Below are positions 6,560-15,384 of a DNA stretch of 64,000 nucleotides, piece by piece (the stretch's first letter is position 1; every line of letters begins with the position of its first letter). Under the pieces are notes generated by a model. That model worked only from the letters and a program-made list of their open reading frames with translations. It did not search any database and had not been told where the DNA came from. A program made the position numbers and the translations under genes. Origin of the DNA: Thauera sp. K11 (GTDB taxonomy: Bacteria > Pseudomonadota > Gammaproteobacteria > Burkholderiales > Rhodocyclaceae). The DNA is taken from assembly GCF_002354895.1 (NCBI RefSeq), contig NZ_CP023439.1, positions 4,898,001-4,962,000 of the forward strand, read 5' to 3'.

Positions 6560-8530
6560 CTACCACAGCGTGCGGGTGTCGAGCCAGGTGACGCGCCCGG
6601 TGCGGCGCTTCACTTCGCGGTACATGTGCGCGGTGCCGCCGGGGCCGTCGCCGCCTTCGCCGTTCCACAGGCAGATGAAGCGCACCTTGTCGATGCCCCA
6701 CGCCAGCGCGGTGTAGAGCAGCCACAGGTTGCAGCGCTCGAACGGGTCGGCGCGCCCGTCGCCGCCGGTGCGCGGCGGCGGGCCCAGCTCGACGGGCATG
6801 ATGCGCGGCGGGTCCTGCAGGCCGCCGCGGATCGCGTAGTAGCGGTCGCGCCACTGCTGGCCGCCGGCGGAGGGCAGCACCGAGCGGTCGATGAACTCGG
6901 GCTCGTCCAGCGGCAGCATCAGGTGCAGCCGCAGGCCGCGCGCCCTGCATGCCTCGAGGAACAGGATGTCGCCGCCGCTGGCGCCCTGGGTCAGCGCCAG
7001 GTCGCCCGGCCCGGCGCCGAGGGCGTCGAGCGCTCTGGCGATCCCTTGCGCGGCGATGCTCTCCTTGCCGGTCGGGAAGCGCGGCACCGGGCGGCGCGGG
7101 TCGTCGATCATGTGGCCGCTGAACAGGAACACCTGGCACGGCTCGAAGGGCGGCGTGCTGCGCGCGATCTCGCGGTCGAGGATCTCCAGCGCGGCCGCCG
7201 TCTCCGCCGGGCGGAACTCGAGGTCGCGCAGCAGGCGCAGTGTCTGGCGGCTGGAGTCGAGCGCGAACCAGTCGCGGTTCGCCGCGGCGACGGCGGTGCC
7301 GTACGCCTCGCGCACGGTGGCGAGCGGATCGACCAGCAGGCACAGCTCGGCATGGCTCGCGCGCGCCCAGTAGTCCTTGTGGTCGCGCTCCTGTGCCGTC
7401 AGCGCAGCCCACAGCACGCCGCCGGCCAGGTTGCCGATCACCGTGTCGCTGGCCTTGCCGCCGAGATGGCGGCGCAGCAGGTTGAGCGTGAGCGCGTTGA
7501 TGCCGGAGAAATGATGCGACGGGTCGGCGATGAAGGCCCTGTGATAGGGCGCGATCGCCTCGGCCAGCGCCGCATCCTCGCCGGCGGCGGCGGTGCGCAG
7601 CTCGGTGCCGGAGGTGCCGTCGCGGCGCCAGCGGGCGATCCAGTTGTCCTTTTCCACGCGGCCGAGCAGCGCCCACACCTCGGGATCGGCGGGGAAGTCC
7701 TCGGTGAGGCGGTGCACCCATTCGCTCGCCTCCTCGTAGCGGCCCAGGCGGCCGAGGCAGACGACCTTCTTCTCGCGCGCCCGCTTGCACGAAGGGTCGA
7801 GTTCCAGCGCATCCTCGAACTGCTCCAGGGCGAAGTCATGGTGGCGCAGCTTGAGCAGCGCCTCGCCGGCGGTGATCTTGGCCTCGACGCGCAGCGCCCG
7901 CGTCGGCGTCTCGTCGGCCAGCACCAGGATGTCGCCGGGGCGCAGCTTGCGGCGCGCGATCTCGGTGCGGCCCGCCCACTCGCGATAGGCGGCATTGAAG
8001 GCGTTGGCCTGCGCCAGCAGCAGCGTCTTCCAGTCCGGTTCGCGCAGGTTGGGCAGCAGGCCATAGACCGGGCTGACGCGCTCGCCGGTCCATTCGCTCT
8101 GCGTGGCGCGCGCCATCGCGGCGAGCGCGCGGCGATCGGCTTCCAGGCTGGCCGGATCGGGTGCGCCGTCCTGCAGCGCGTAGTGCAGCTTGCGGTCGGT
8201 GTAGGTGTCGAAGGGCTGCGTCGGCCGCGGCCCCTGCACCAGGATCACGCCGCGCGCGCGCAGTGCATGGCGCACGCCGAGTTCGTACCAGACGTTGGGG
8301 TTGTCCAGCGTCAGGTCGGCGACCACCAGGTCGGACATCAGCAGTTCCTGGAACATGTCGGTGCGGATGTCGCCGGCGCGCTGCTCGCGGTCGGCGCGGA
8401 ACACCTCGAAGCCCGCCTCCGCCAGCGCCGGCGCGATGTATTCGTCGTAGACGCGGTTGAAGTCGATCGGCCGGCCGTCGGGGCCGGGCTTGGTGCCGAA
8501 GGGCATGGCGACGAAGGCGTGGGGTTTCAT
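6560..8530 (-). CDS. deoxyribosyltransferase/TIR-like + TPR-like + SLOG-like domain protein
   Basis: A 656-residue cytoplasmic protein with three regions. Residues 1-110: FVAMPFG, VYDEYIAPALAEAGFEVFRAD, DIRTDMFQELLMSDLVVADL and NPNVWYELGVRHAL. This is the fold shared by nucleoside 2-deoxyribosyltransferases and TIR-like NAD-cleaving domains, with the likely catalytic Glu at position 83. Residues ~200-440: helical repeats (ALLKLRHHDFALEQFEDALELDP at 224-246, then RLGRYEEASEWVHRL), resembling the TPR-type TRAFs-binding region (DUF4071). Residues ~465-565: a Rossmann-like SLOG/LOG-type domain with VFLFSGHMIDDP and LTQGASGGDILFLEACRARG. GGGAGATC precedes the ATG. Each domain type is associated with nucleotide signalling and biological conflict; the role of this protein is unknown. 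Confidence 0.75.
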   Translation of the reverse strand: MKPHAFVAMPFGTKPGPDGRPIDFNRVYDEYIAPALAEAGFEVFRADREQRAGDIRTDMFQELLMSDLVVADLTLDNPNVWYELGVRHALRARGVILVQGPRPTQPFDTYTDRKLHYALQDGAPDPASLEADRRALAAMARATQSEWTGERVSPVYGLLPNLREPDWKTLLLAQANAFNAAYREWAGRTEIARRKLRPGDILVLADETPTRALRVEAKITAGEALLKLRHHDFALEQFEDALELDPSCKRAREKKVVCLGRLGRYEEASEWVHRLTEDFPADPEVWALLGRVEKDNWIARWRRDGTSGTELRTAAAGEDAALAEAIAPYHRAFIADPSHHFSGINALTLNLLRRHLGGKASDTVIGNLAGGVLWAALTAQERDHKDYWARASHAELCLLVDPLATVREAYGTAVAAANRDWFALDSSRQTLRLLRDLEFRPAETAAALEILDREIARSTPPFEPCQVFLFSGHMIDDPRRPVPRFPTGKESIAAQGIARALDALGAGPGDLALTQGASGGDILFLEACRARGLRLHLMLPLDEPEFIDRSVLPSAGGQQWRDRYYAIRGGLQDPPRIMPVELGPPPRTGGDGRADPFERCNLWLLYTALAWGIDKVRFICLWNGEGGDGPGGTAHMYREVKRRTGRVTWLDTRTLW

Positions 8531-8611
8531 GCGTGATCTCCCGCGGGTTCGCGGCCTGGAAGCGGCGGCATGCCGCCCGATACGTTCAGCATAGACGCGA
8601 TTGCGCGCGCG

Positions 8612-9541
8612 TCATCCGCGCTCCAGCAGTTTCACCAGCGTGAATACCGCCTGGTGCACGGGCACCGCGACGCCGCGGCGGGCCGCCATGGCGAGCAGCA
8701 TGCCGGTGATGGCGTCGATCTCGGTGCGCCGGCCGGCGAGCACGTCCTGCAGCATGCTGGCGCGGTTGGTGCCGGTGGCGCGGGCCACCTCGGCGACGCG
8801 CGCATGGGCGGCGGCCTCGTCCAGCGCCAGCCCTTCGGCGCGCAGCAGCGGCCAGGCTTCGTCCACCAGCGCATCGAGGCAGGCGCGAAAGGGCGGATCG
8901 AGCAGGGCGCCGTTGGGTACGCGGAACAGCGCGGCGAGCGGATTGATCGCCAGATTCACCAGCAGCTTGGCCAGCCGGGCGGCGGCGATGCCGGGCTCCA
9001 CGCGGGCACGGAAGCCGGCGCGCGACAGCAGGCCGGCGACCGCTTCGAAACCCGGCGGCACCAGCGTTTCGCCGGCCCCCGACGGGGTGACGCGGTCGCC
9101 GTCGCGAAAGGCGCCCTCGGTGGTGATGCCCTGCGCCACGAGCGCCACGCCGCCCGCGCCGCCGCAGTGCGCGCGCAGCACGTCCTCGGTGAGCCCGTTC
9201 TGCAGCGACAGCACGCCGCGCGGGCGCATGGCCGCGGCGAGGCGGGCGGCGTCGGCCGTGTCCGCGGCCTTCACCAGCACGATCACCCACTCCGCCTCGG
9301 GCAGGGCGTCGGGGCCGTGGGCCTCGGCACGGTAGAGCATGTCGCCGACGTAGATGCCGGCGCGCAGTTGCGCAGCGCGCTGCGCGGTGCGCGCGACGAC
9401 CGCCACCGGCCCGCCGCGGGCGAGCCGGGCGGCGAAGTGCAGCCCCAGCGCGCCGGCACCGACGATGGCGAGCGGAAACCGCGTTTGCGCCGCGGCGCGG
9501 GGCGGGCTGGCGGAGGCGGCGGACGATGGCAAACGGTTCAT
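8612..9541 (-). CDS. panE: 2-dehydropantoate 2-reductase (ketopantoate reductase)
   Basis: A 309-residue NAD(P)H-dependent reductase of the PanE/ApbA family, which reduces ketopantoate to pantoate for coenzyme A synthesis. The N-terminal Rossmann motif is LAIVGAGALGLHFAARLARG (residues ~23-42). The conserved VLVKAADT and LSLQNGLTED segments follow. The C-terminal half has KLLVNLAINPLAALFRVPNG, which carries the catalytic Lys and Asn, and the family ending RTEIDAITGMLL. The first ~20 residues are Ala/Ser/Pro-rich and may be dispensable. Several PanE paralogs reduce other 2-oxoacids, so the exact substrate is not certain. It is divergent from the CBS-GGDEF-EAL gene. Confidence 0.85.
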   Translation of the reverse strand: MNRLPSSAASASPPRAAAQTRFPLAIVGAGALGLHFAARLARGGPVAVVARTAQRAAQLRAGIYVGDMLYRAEAHGPDALPEAEWVIVLVKAADTADAARLAAAMRPRGVLSLQNGLTEDVLRAHCGGAGGVALVAQGITTEGAFRDGDRVTPSGAGETLVPPGFEAVAGLLSRAGFRARVEPGIAAARLAKLLVNLAINPLAALFRVPNGALLDPPFRACLDALVDEAWPLLRAEGLALDEAAAHARVAEVARATGTNRASMLQDVLAGRRTEIDAITGMLLAMAARRGVAVPVHQAVFTLVKLLERG

Positions 9542-9673
9542 TTGTATCGGGATTTGTTGAAAGGCGGGCGTTCTCTTAGAATTCCGTACCCAGTCTGGGC
9601 CGCGACGATGCGTTCGCTCGCGGCCCTTCGCTTTGCGCCCGGTCCGCCGCCCACCCAATATCCTAGCCCGCCG

Positions 9674-12205
9674 ATGTCCGATTCCGACCCCTCGCCTGCC
9701 AGTTTCGAGAGTGCAATGTCGCTGCCCGCCGGCAATGCCGATCTGACGCTGGGCGAGATCGTCCGTCCGGACATCCTCGAATGTTCCCCCGACGTGTCGC
9801 TGCGCGACGCCGCGCGCAGGATGAGCGAGGCGCGGGTCAGTTCCATCCTGGTCGTCGACGATGACGAGGTGGTCGGCATCTGGACCGAGCGCGACGCGCT
9901 GCGGGTCGACTTCACCGACGCGGTCGCGTTCGACACGCCGATCGCGCATGCCATGAGCGCCCCGGTGCGCACGGTGCCGCGCTCCATCACCCTGCACGAA
10001 CTGACGCTGCGCTTTCGCGAGGAACACCTGCGCCACTACCTGGTGGTGGACGAGGCCGGGCGGCGCTGCGGCGTGGTGTCGCAGACCGACGTGGTGATGA
10101 ACCAGGGCATCGAGCATTATCTGAAGCTGCGCAAGGTCGATTCCTTGCTCAAGGGGCGCCTGGTACCCCTGCCGCGCACCGCGCCGTTGTCCGAAGCCGC
10201 GCGCCGCATGCGCGAGGGCGGCGTCGATGCGGTGGTGGTGGCCTACGGCGAAGGGGAATACGGCATCCTCACCGAGCGCGACGTCACCCGGCTGGTGGCC
10301 GCCGGCACCACCGACCGTCCGGTGGATGGGCTTGCCAGCCGTCCGCTGGTGACGGTCACCGCGCATACCAGCCTGTACCGGGTGCGCTGCCTGCTGGCCG
10401 AGCGCCGCATGCGCCACGTCGGCGTCGTGGGCGAGGACGGCGTGCCGGTCGACCTGATCAACTTCAGCGACATCCTCACCGGCATGGAGCTGGTCTATGT
10501 GCACGAGCTGCAGCACGCGCTGGCCGAGCGCGATCGCGCGCTGAACGCCTCGCAGCGCAACCTCTACCTAGCCGAGAAGGTCATCGAGAATTCGCTCGAG
10601 GGCATCCTGATCACCGATGCCGACGCGCGCATCATGTCGGTGAACCCGGCCTTCACCCGGCTCACCGGCTATACCGCCGAGGAAGTCATCGGCCGCAATC
10701 CTTCGCTGCTCAGTTCCGGCCGGCAGAGCAAGGCGTTCTACGCACGCATGTGGGAGAGCATCAAGGCCGACGGCTGCTGGCAGGGCGAGGTGTGGAACCG
10801 GCGCAAGAACGGCGAGGTGTTCCCCGAGTTCCTGACGATCAACGCCATCACCGACCACGATGGCCGCCTGACCAACTACGCGGCGCTGTTCAGCGACATC
10901 TCCGAGGTCAAGCAGAACGAACAGCGCATCCGCGACCTCGCCTACTTCGACCCGCTCACCGGCCTGCCCAACCGCCGCCTGCTCGACGATCGCCTGCAGG
11001 TGGAGCTGGCGCATGCCAGCCGGCAGCACGGCCGGGTGGCGGTGATGTTCGTCGACCTCGACCGCTTCAAGCGCATCAACGACAGCCTCGGCCACGAGGT
11101 GGGCGACCAGTTGCTGGTGGAGGTCGCGCGCCGCCTGTGCGGCTGCCTGCGCGAGGACGACACCGTGGCGCGCATGGGCGGCGACGAGTTCGTCATCGTC
11201 ATGAGCGATGCCGACGGCCCGGAGGGCGCGGCCCATGCCGCCGGCCGCATGGCGGCGGCCCTGCGCCGCCCCATCGTCGTCGACGGGCGCGAACTGGTGG
11301 TCACCTGCAGCATCGGCATCAGCTTCTATCCGGACGACGGCGAGGACTCCGGCACGCTGATCAAGAACGCCGACGTCGCGATGTACCGCGCCAAGGCCGA
11401 GGGGCGCAACGCCTTCCAGCTCTACCAGCCGGCGATGAACGCCCGCTCGCTCGAACACCTCGCGCTCGAGGCGGCGCTGCACCGCGCCCTGCCGGCCGGC
11501 GAGCTGCTGCTGCACTACCAGCCCATCGTCAGTGTCGCCGGCTGCCACACGGTCGCTGCCGAGGCGCTGCTGCGCTGGCGCCATCCCGACCTCGGCCTGG
11601 TGTCGCCGGCGGATTTCATCCCGATCGCCGAGGACACCGGGCTCATCGTGCCGATCGGCGAATGGGTGCTGCGCACCGCCTGCGAGCAGCACCGCGCGTG
11701 GAGTGCCGCCGGCCGGCCGCCGGTGCGCATGATGGTGAACATCTCCGCGCGCCAGTTCCGCGACCACGACTTCATCGACATGGTGCGCCGCGTGCTGCGC
11801 GAGACCGGCATGGTGCCGGGCCTGCTGACGCTGGAACTGACCGAAAGCATCCTGATGGACGACACCTGCCAGGGCATCGCGCTGCTCGAGGAACTGCGCA
11901 TGCTGGGCCTGCGGGTGGCGCTGGACGACTTCGGCACCGGCTACTCGTCGCTCGGCTACCTCAAGCGCTTCCCGATCGACGAACTGAAGATCGACCGCCT
12001 GTTCGTGCGCGACATCGACCGCAACCCGCGCGACGCCGCGCTTGCCGCCGCGATCATCTCGATCGGCCACAGCCTGGGCCTGCGCGTGATCGGCGAGGGC
12101 GTGGAGACGGCGGCCCAGTTCGACATGCTGGCGGCGCGCGGCTGCGACCTCATGCAAGGCTTCCACTTCAGCCCGCCGGTCGCGGCGGAAGCGTTTCCGG
12201 CGTAA
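9674..12205 (+). CDS. CBS-PAS-GGDEF-EAL c-di-GMP signalling protein
   Basis: An 843-residue cytoplasmic regulator with both cyclase and phosphodiesterase domains. Four CBS motifs in two pairs occupy residues ~25-280; each has a pattern such as VSSILVVDDDEVVGIWTERD, suggesting adenosine-nucleotide sensing. A PAS domain follows (~305-410; NPAFTRLTGYTAEEVIGRNP). The GGDEF domain has an intact GGDEF at 502-506 and an inhibitory I-site (REDD) at 493-496. The EAL domain has EAL at 630-632, NISARQF, ELTES, DDFGTGYSSL, GEGVET and QGFHFSPP, all metal and catalytic positions. Both activities are therefore plausible. The start is uncertain: ATG 9674 was chosen, with ATG 9716 (preceded by CGAGAG) as alternative. 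No transmembrane segment is seen. Confidence 0.9.
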   Translation: MSDSDPSPASFESAMSLPAGNADLTLGEIVRPDILECSPDVSLRDAARRMSEARVSSILVVDDDEVVGIWTERDALRVDFTDAVAFDTPIAHAMSAPVRTVPRSITLHELTLRFREEHLRHYLVVDEAGRRCGVVSQTDVVMNQGIEHYLKLRKVDSLLKGRLVPLPRTAPLSEAARRMREGGVDAVVVAYGEGEYGILTERDVTRLVAAGTTDRPVDGLASRPLVTVTAHTSLYRVRCLLAERRMRHVGVVGEDGVPVDLINFSDILTGMELVYVHELQHALAERDRALNASQRNLYLAEKVIENSLEGILITDADARIMSVNPAFTRLTGYTAEEVIGRNPSLLSSGRQSKAFYARMWESIKADGCWQGEVWNRRKNGEVFPEFLTINAITDHDGRLTNYAALFSDISEVKQNEQRIRDLAYFDPLTGLPNRRLLDDRLQVELAHASRQHGRVAVMFVDLDRFKRINDSLGHEVGDQLLVEVARRLCGCLREDDTVARMGGDEFVIVMSDADGPEGAAHAAGRMAAALRRPIVVDGRELVVTCSIGISFYPDDGEDSGTLIKNADVAMYRAKAEGRNAFQLYQPAMNARSLEHLALEAALHRALPAGELLLHYQPIVSVAGCHTVAAEALLRWRHPDLGLVSPADFIPIAEDTGLIVPIGEWVLRTACEQHRAWSAAGRPPVRMMVNISARQFRDHDFIDMVRRVLRETGMVPGLLTLELTESILMDDTCQGIALLEELRMLGLRVALDDFGTGYSSLGYLKRFPIDELKIDRLFVRDIDRNPRDAALAAAIISIGHSLGLRVIGEGVETAAQFDMLAARGCDLMQGFHFSPPVAAEAFPA

Positions 12206-12214
12206 GCGCGGGCT

Positions 12215-13003
12215 TCAGCGCGGCACCGCCTCCAGGTAGGCGTCGCGCACCGCGTCGGCGCCGTAGCGCCGCTCCAGGCGGCGGACGGTGAAATGGCCGC
12301 GGCTGACGCTTTGGAAGTGGTCCATGAAGATCAGGTTGATCGACGCCCCGGCGGCCGCGCCAATGCCCGGCACCAGCATGCCGGCCGCCTTCTGCGTCAG
12401 TTGCACCTTGTAGCGCGCCGCCACCATCGAGATGAGGCGCAGCAGCGCCGGCGCCCCCTCCTGCGCCAGGCCCTTCTGCGCGAGATGGCGGGCGGCCTCG
12501 GAGACCGCGCCGGCCAGCGCCGCGCGCATCGCGTAGTAGCCGGATTCCGCCGCATCGTCGGCATCGCTGCGGCCGCCGAGCGCGAACACTTCCAGCGCCG
12601 CCAGCCGCGTCGCCGGATCGGCGGGGACCTCGCCCTCGCCGCGCGCGGTGTCGAGGATGGTGCGCATGATCAGCACCGTGGACAGCGGGATCTCGACGCC
12701 CAGCCCGGCCAGCCCGAAGGCGCCGCCCACGCCGCCGCTGAGCGTGCCGAGCGCCTTGTGCAGGCGCGGGGACGCCGCCCGCGGCGAGGCGTCCAGCGTC
12801 TTCGCGGCGGCGTCCATGGCATGGCCGAGGGCGTCGTGCGCCGCCGTGGCGATGCGCGTGCGCCAGCCCGCCGGCAGCCGCGCCATGCCCTTTTCGAGCG
12901 GGCTGCCGACGAAGCCGCTCAGGCGCGCGGCGAGGCTCGGTCGTTCCAGGAGGGTGCGCGCATCGGACAGTGCGCGCAGGTCGGCGATTTCCATGTTCGT
13001 CAT
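12215..13003 (-). CDS. EcsC family protein
   Basis: A 262-residue protein matching the EcsC family, whose biochemical role is unknown. Family landmarks are the Gly-rich segment GTLSGGVGGAFGLAGLGVEIPL with STVLIMRTILDTARGEGE, then LAALEVFALGG, and near the end AAGMLVPGIGAAAGASINLIFMDHF. The hydrophobic Gly/Ala stretches suggest membrane association. It is convergent with the GGDEF-EAL gene, ending 9 bp from it. A second ATG three codons in (12994) is an equally good start. Confidence 0.85.
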   Translation of the reverse strand: MTNMEIADLRALSDARTLLERPSLAARLSGFVGSPLEKGMARLPAGWRTRIATAAHDALGHAMDAAAKTLDASPRAASPRLHKALGTLSGGVGGAFGLAGLGVEIPLSTVLIMRTILDTARGEGEVPADPATRLAALEVFALGGRSDADDAAESGYYAMRAALAGAVSEAARHLAQKGLAQEGAPALLRLISMVAARYKVQLTQKAAGMLVPGIGAAAGASINLIFMDHFQSVSRGHFTVRRLERRYGADAVRDAYLEAVPR

Positions 13004-13191
13004 GCAAGGGTCGATGCTTCAGCCGGATTCGATCGCCGCCGCCGCCGTTGGTTGCACGCCGGCCAGCCTGCGGGCGAACCGTTCGACAGGCTGCGGAGCA
13101 GGCCCACGCCGACGCAGCCGGTCGAGAACGGCGGCGTCGGCGGTGCCGCATGCGCCCACCGCCATCTCCACCCCGGCGGCGCGTTGCCGCC

Positions 13192-13860
13192 TCAGGACGG
13201 CTTGCCCGTCTCCAGCGACTGCAGGATTGCCGCGCCCAGCACCGCGGCGGACTGGGCGCCCGACACCGCGAGCTTGCGGTTCAGGATGAAGAAGGGCACG
13301 CCCTGGATGCCCTGGCTGCGGATGCCGTCGGCCATGCGCTGCACCTTGTCGGTGTCCTGCCCGCCGTCGAGGTAGGCGAGCACCGCGTCGCGCCTGTCGC
13401 CGCAGGCGGCGGCGAGGTCGGCCAGCGTGGCGCTGTCGCCGATGTCCTGGCCCTGCTGGAAGTGGGCGGAGAACAGCGCACCGGCCAATGCCTGCACCTT
13501 GCCCTGCGCCCAGCCCAGCGATTGCGCGCGGTAGCACAGGCGATGGGCCTTCAGCGTGCTGGGGCGGGTGCGGATGCGGTCGAAGGCGAAGGCCAGGCCG
13601 TCCGGCGCGGCGGCGTCGGCGACGCGGGCGAGCACTTCGTCGGCCTGCCGCGCGCCGCCGAACTTGGCCTCGAGGAAGGCGCGGTAGGGCTCGCCCGCGG
13701 GCGGCGTGTCCGGATTGAGGAAGAAGGGCAGCCAGTTGATGCGCGCCTCGATGTCCGGCCGCGACGCCTTCAGCTCGGCCAGCGCCCGGTCGAGGCGGGT
13801 CTTGCCGAGGAAGCACCAGGGGCAGACGAAGTCGGAAACGAGGTCGATGTCGAGGATCAT
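13192..13860 (-). CDS. DsbA-fold oxidoreductase (FrnE / 2-hydroxychromene-2-carboxylate isomerase-like)
   Basis: A 222-residue cytoplasmic thioredoxin-fold protein with the DsbA helical insertion. The N-terminal strand leads to the active site SDFVCPWCFLG (Cys13-x-x-Cys16), and the cis-Pro loop is GIQGVPFFILN. Internal segments RTRPSTLKAHRLCYRA and LFSAHFQQGQDIGDSATLADLA are typical of the FrnE group of COG2761. No signal peptide is present, unlike periplasmic DsbA. I chose ATG 13860; an ATG at 13893 would add 11 residues before the first strand. Substrate unknown; family members act in redox or polyketide and aromatic metabolism. Confidence 0.85.
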   Translation of the reverse strand: MILDIDLVSDFVCPWCFLGKTRLDRALAELKASRPDIEARINWLPFFLNPDTPPAGEPYRAFLEAKFGGARQADEVLARVADAAAPDGLAFAFDRIRTRPSTLKAHRLCYRAQSLGWAQGKVQALAGALFSAHFQQGQDIGDSATLADLAAACGDRRDAVLAYLDGGQDTDKVQRMADGIRSQGIQGVPFFILNRKLAVSGAQSAAVLGAAILQSLETGKPS

Positions 13861-14001
13861 GGCGTGCGCCGTACGGGATATGTGAAGGTCCATAGGCTAG
13901 CGGAAAACCCGGCCCGTCGCCGTGCCGTGTCGGAATCGTCCGACGCCGGTTTCGGACGCGGCCGATGGGGCCGCCGCGGCGATGCGCCTACAGTGGAATC
14001 A

Positions 14002-14049
14002 GGCACCGGCGGGCCGTCCCGCGTCACCGCGGGACGGCCCGCCGGTGCC
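14002..14049. repeat. perfect hairpin, 22-bp arms, 4-nt loop
   Basis: GGCACCGGCGGGCCGTCCCG at 14002 continues to a 22-bp arm, followed by the loop TCAC (14024-14027) and the exact reverse complement up to 14049. There is no T-tract, so a classical terminator is not formed. It lies 7 bp upstream of the ribosome-binding site of the DUF1328 gene. It would therefore be inside or at the edge of that gene's 5' leader. Confidence 0.95.
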
Positions 14050-14068
14050 ATCGACCAAGGAGACGATC

Positions 14069-14233
14069 ATGCTGCACTACGCCGTCGTGTTCTTCATCAT
14101 CGCCATCATCGCCGCCGTGTTCGGCTTCGGCGGCATCGCCGCCGGCGCGGCGGGCATCGCCAAGATCCTGTTCGCGCTGTTCCTGGTGCTGGCGGTGGTA
14201 ACCTTCCTGATCAACATCGCGCGCGGCCGATGA
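14069..14233 (+). CDS. DUF1328 (YtjA-like) small membrane protein
   Basis: A 54-residue protein almost entirely made of two hydrophobic helices ([20 protein letters not shown] and [20 protein letters not shown]) separated by a Gly/Ala turn [11 protein letters not shown]. This is the pattern and length of the DUF1328/YtjA family of small inner-membrane proteins. The ATG follows a strong AAGGAGA site. Family members are often stress-inducible, but here the only visible control element is the large hairpin directly upstream. Confidence 0.9.
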   Translation: MLHYAVVFFIIAIIAAVFGFGGIAAGAAGIAKILFALFLVLAVVTFLINIARGR

Positions 14234-14329
14234 CGGTCCGCACCGGCGGTCCCGCCCGCGCACGGCGCGCCGGGCGGCCTGCCCCGTCGCCGCGCCGCGG
14301 ACGGCGGGCCCTGCCGTGACGGAGTTCCC

Positions 14330-14962
14330 ATGTTGCATGTCGCCATCGTCGATGATCACCAGATCGTGCGCGCGGGGTTCCGCGAACTGCTCGCCGAGGA
14401 GTTCGACTTCCGCGTGTCCTTCGAGGCCGCGTCGGGCGAAGAGGCGATGGCGCGGCTGCGCGAGGGCGGCACGGACGTGCTGCTGCTCGATCTGTCGCTG
14501 CCCGGGCTGAGCGGGGTGGACGTGCTGCGCGCCGCCCGCCAGCGCCATCCGGCGCTGCGCATCGTGGTGCTGAGCGGCTTTCCGGAAGAGCGCTATGCGC
14601 TGGCGATGATCCGCAACGGCGCCGACGGCTACTTGTGCAAGGACTGCGAACGCGAGCAACTGGTGCAGGCGATCCGCACCGTGGCGCAGGGGCGCCGCTA
14701 CCTGTCGCCGCGCACCGCCGAACTGCTGGCCGAGGAACTGGCGGGCGGCGGCGGCGCGCCGCACGAGCGCCTGTCGGACCGCGAGCTGCAGGTCTTCCTG
14801 CGCCTGGCGGGCGGCGGCTCGGTGTCCGACATCGCCGATACGCTGCACCTGAGCGTGAAGACGGTGAGCACCTACCGCACCCGCCTGCTGGAGAAGCTGG
14901 GCGTGGCGAGCAATGCCGAGCTGGCCGCGTATGCGCTGCGCCACGGCCTGCTCGTGGAGTGA
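14330..14962 (+). CDS. NarL/UvrY-type response regulator
   Basis: A 210-residue transcriptional response regulator. The receiver domain (1-120) has acidic residues in IVDDH, the phospho-acceptor Asp54 in LLLDLSLPG, and Lys in GYLCKDC. The C-terminal LuxR-type helix-turn-helix (~145-205) reads LSDRELQVFLRLAGGGSVSD, then LHLSVKTVSTYRTRLLEKLG. The regulator is followed 13 bp later by a lone receiver gene, and then by a convergent HisKA_3 histidine kinase that is its most likely phosphodonor. Target genes cannot be identified from the sequence. Confidence 0.92.
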   Translation: MLHVAIVDDHQIVRAGFRELLAEEFDFRVSFEAASGEEAMARLREGGTDVLLLDLSLPGLSGVDVLRAARQRHPALRIVVLSGFPEERYALAMIRNGADGYLCKDCEREQLVQAIRTVAQGRRYLSPRTAELLAEELAGGGGAPHERLSDRELQVFLRLAGGGSVSDIADTLHLSVKTVSTYRTRLLEKLGVASNAELAAYALRHGLLVE

Positions 14963-14975
14963 GGCGGAGGGGCGC

Positions 14976-15371
14976 ATGGACGATGCCCGCCCTGCCCTGC
15001 GCATCGTGCTGATCGAGGATTCACCCAAGCTGCGCGCGCTGTTGCGCGGCATGCTGGGCGAACTGCCGGGCGTCGAGGTCGTCGCCGATGCCGACGACGA
15101 ACACGGCGCGCTCGCCAGGCTGGAGCAGCACCGCGCCGATCTCGCCATCGTCGATCTGGAACTGCGCGAAGGCAGCGGGATGGGCGTGCTGCGCGCACTG
15201 CAGGCCGAGCCGCTGCGCTTCGGCCGGCCGCGCGCGGTGGTGCTGTCGAACCATGGCCACGAGGCGGTGCGCGCACGCTGCGAGAAGCTCGGCGTGGAGC
15301 GCTTCTTCGACAAATCCTTCCAGATGGACGAACTGCTCGACTACATCGAGGACGCGGTCGCCGGCCGCTGA
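14976..15371 (+). CDS. single-domain response regulator (receiver only)
   Basis: A 131-residue CheY-like protein without an output domain. The acidic pocket is IEDSPK (Glu14, Asp15), the phospho-acceptor is Asp60 in LAIVDLELREGSGMG, and the switch region is AVVLSNHG with the conserved Lys in FFDKSF. It follows the NarL-type regulator by 13 bp (ribosome site GGCGGAGGGG) and converges on the histidine kinase gene, ending 13 bp from it. It may compete for phosphate from the kinase or act as a phosphate sink or relay; this is inference from position. Confidence 0.88.
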   Translation: MDDARPALRIVLIEDSPKLRALLRGMLGELPGVEVVADADDEHGALARLEQHRADLAIVDLELREGSGMGVLRALQAEPLRFGRPRAVVLSNHGHEAVRARCEKLGVERFFDKSFQMDELLDYIEDAVAGR

Positions 15372-15384
15372 CGGGCGCGGGTGC

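Noticed and set aside
5990..8536. Open frame of about 850 codons opposite the TIR/TPR/SLOG gene
   Set aside because: Composition is Arg/Ala/Gln-rich shadow sequence; the minus-strand gene has clear motifs and a ribosome site.
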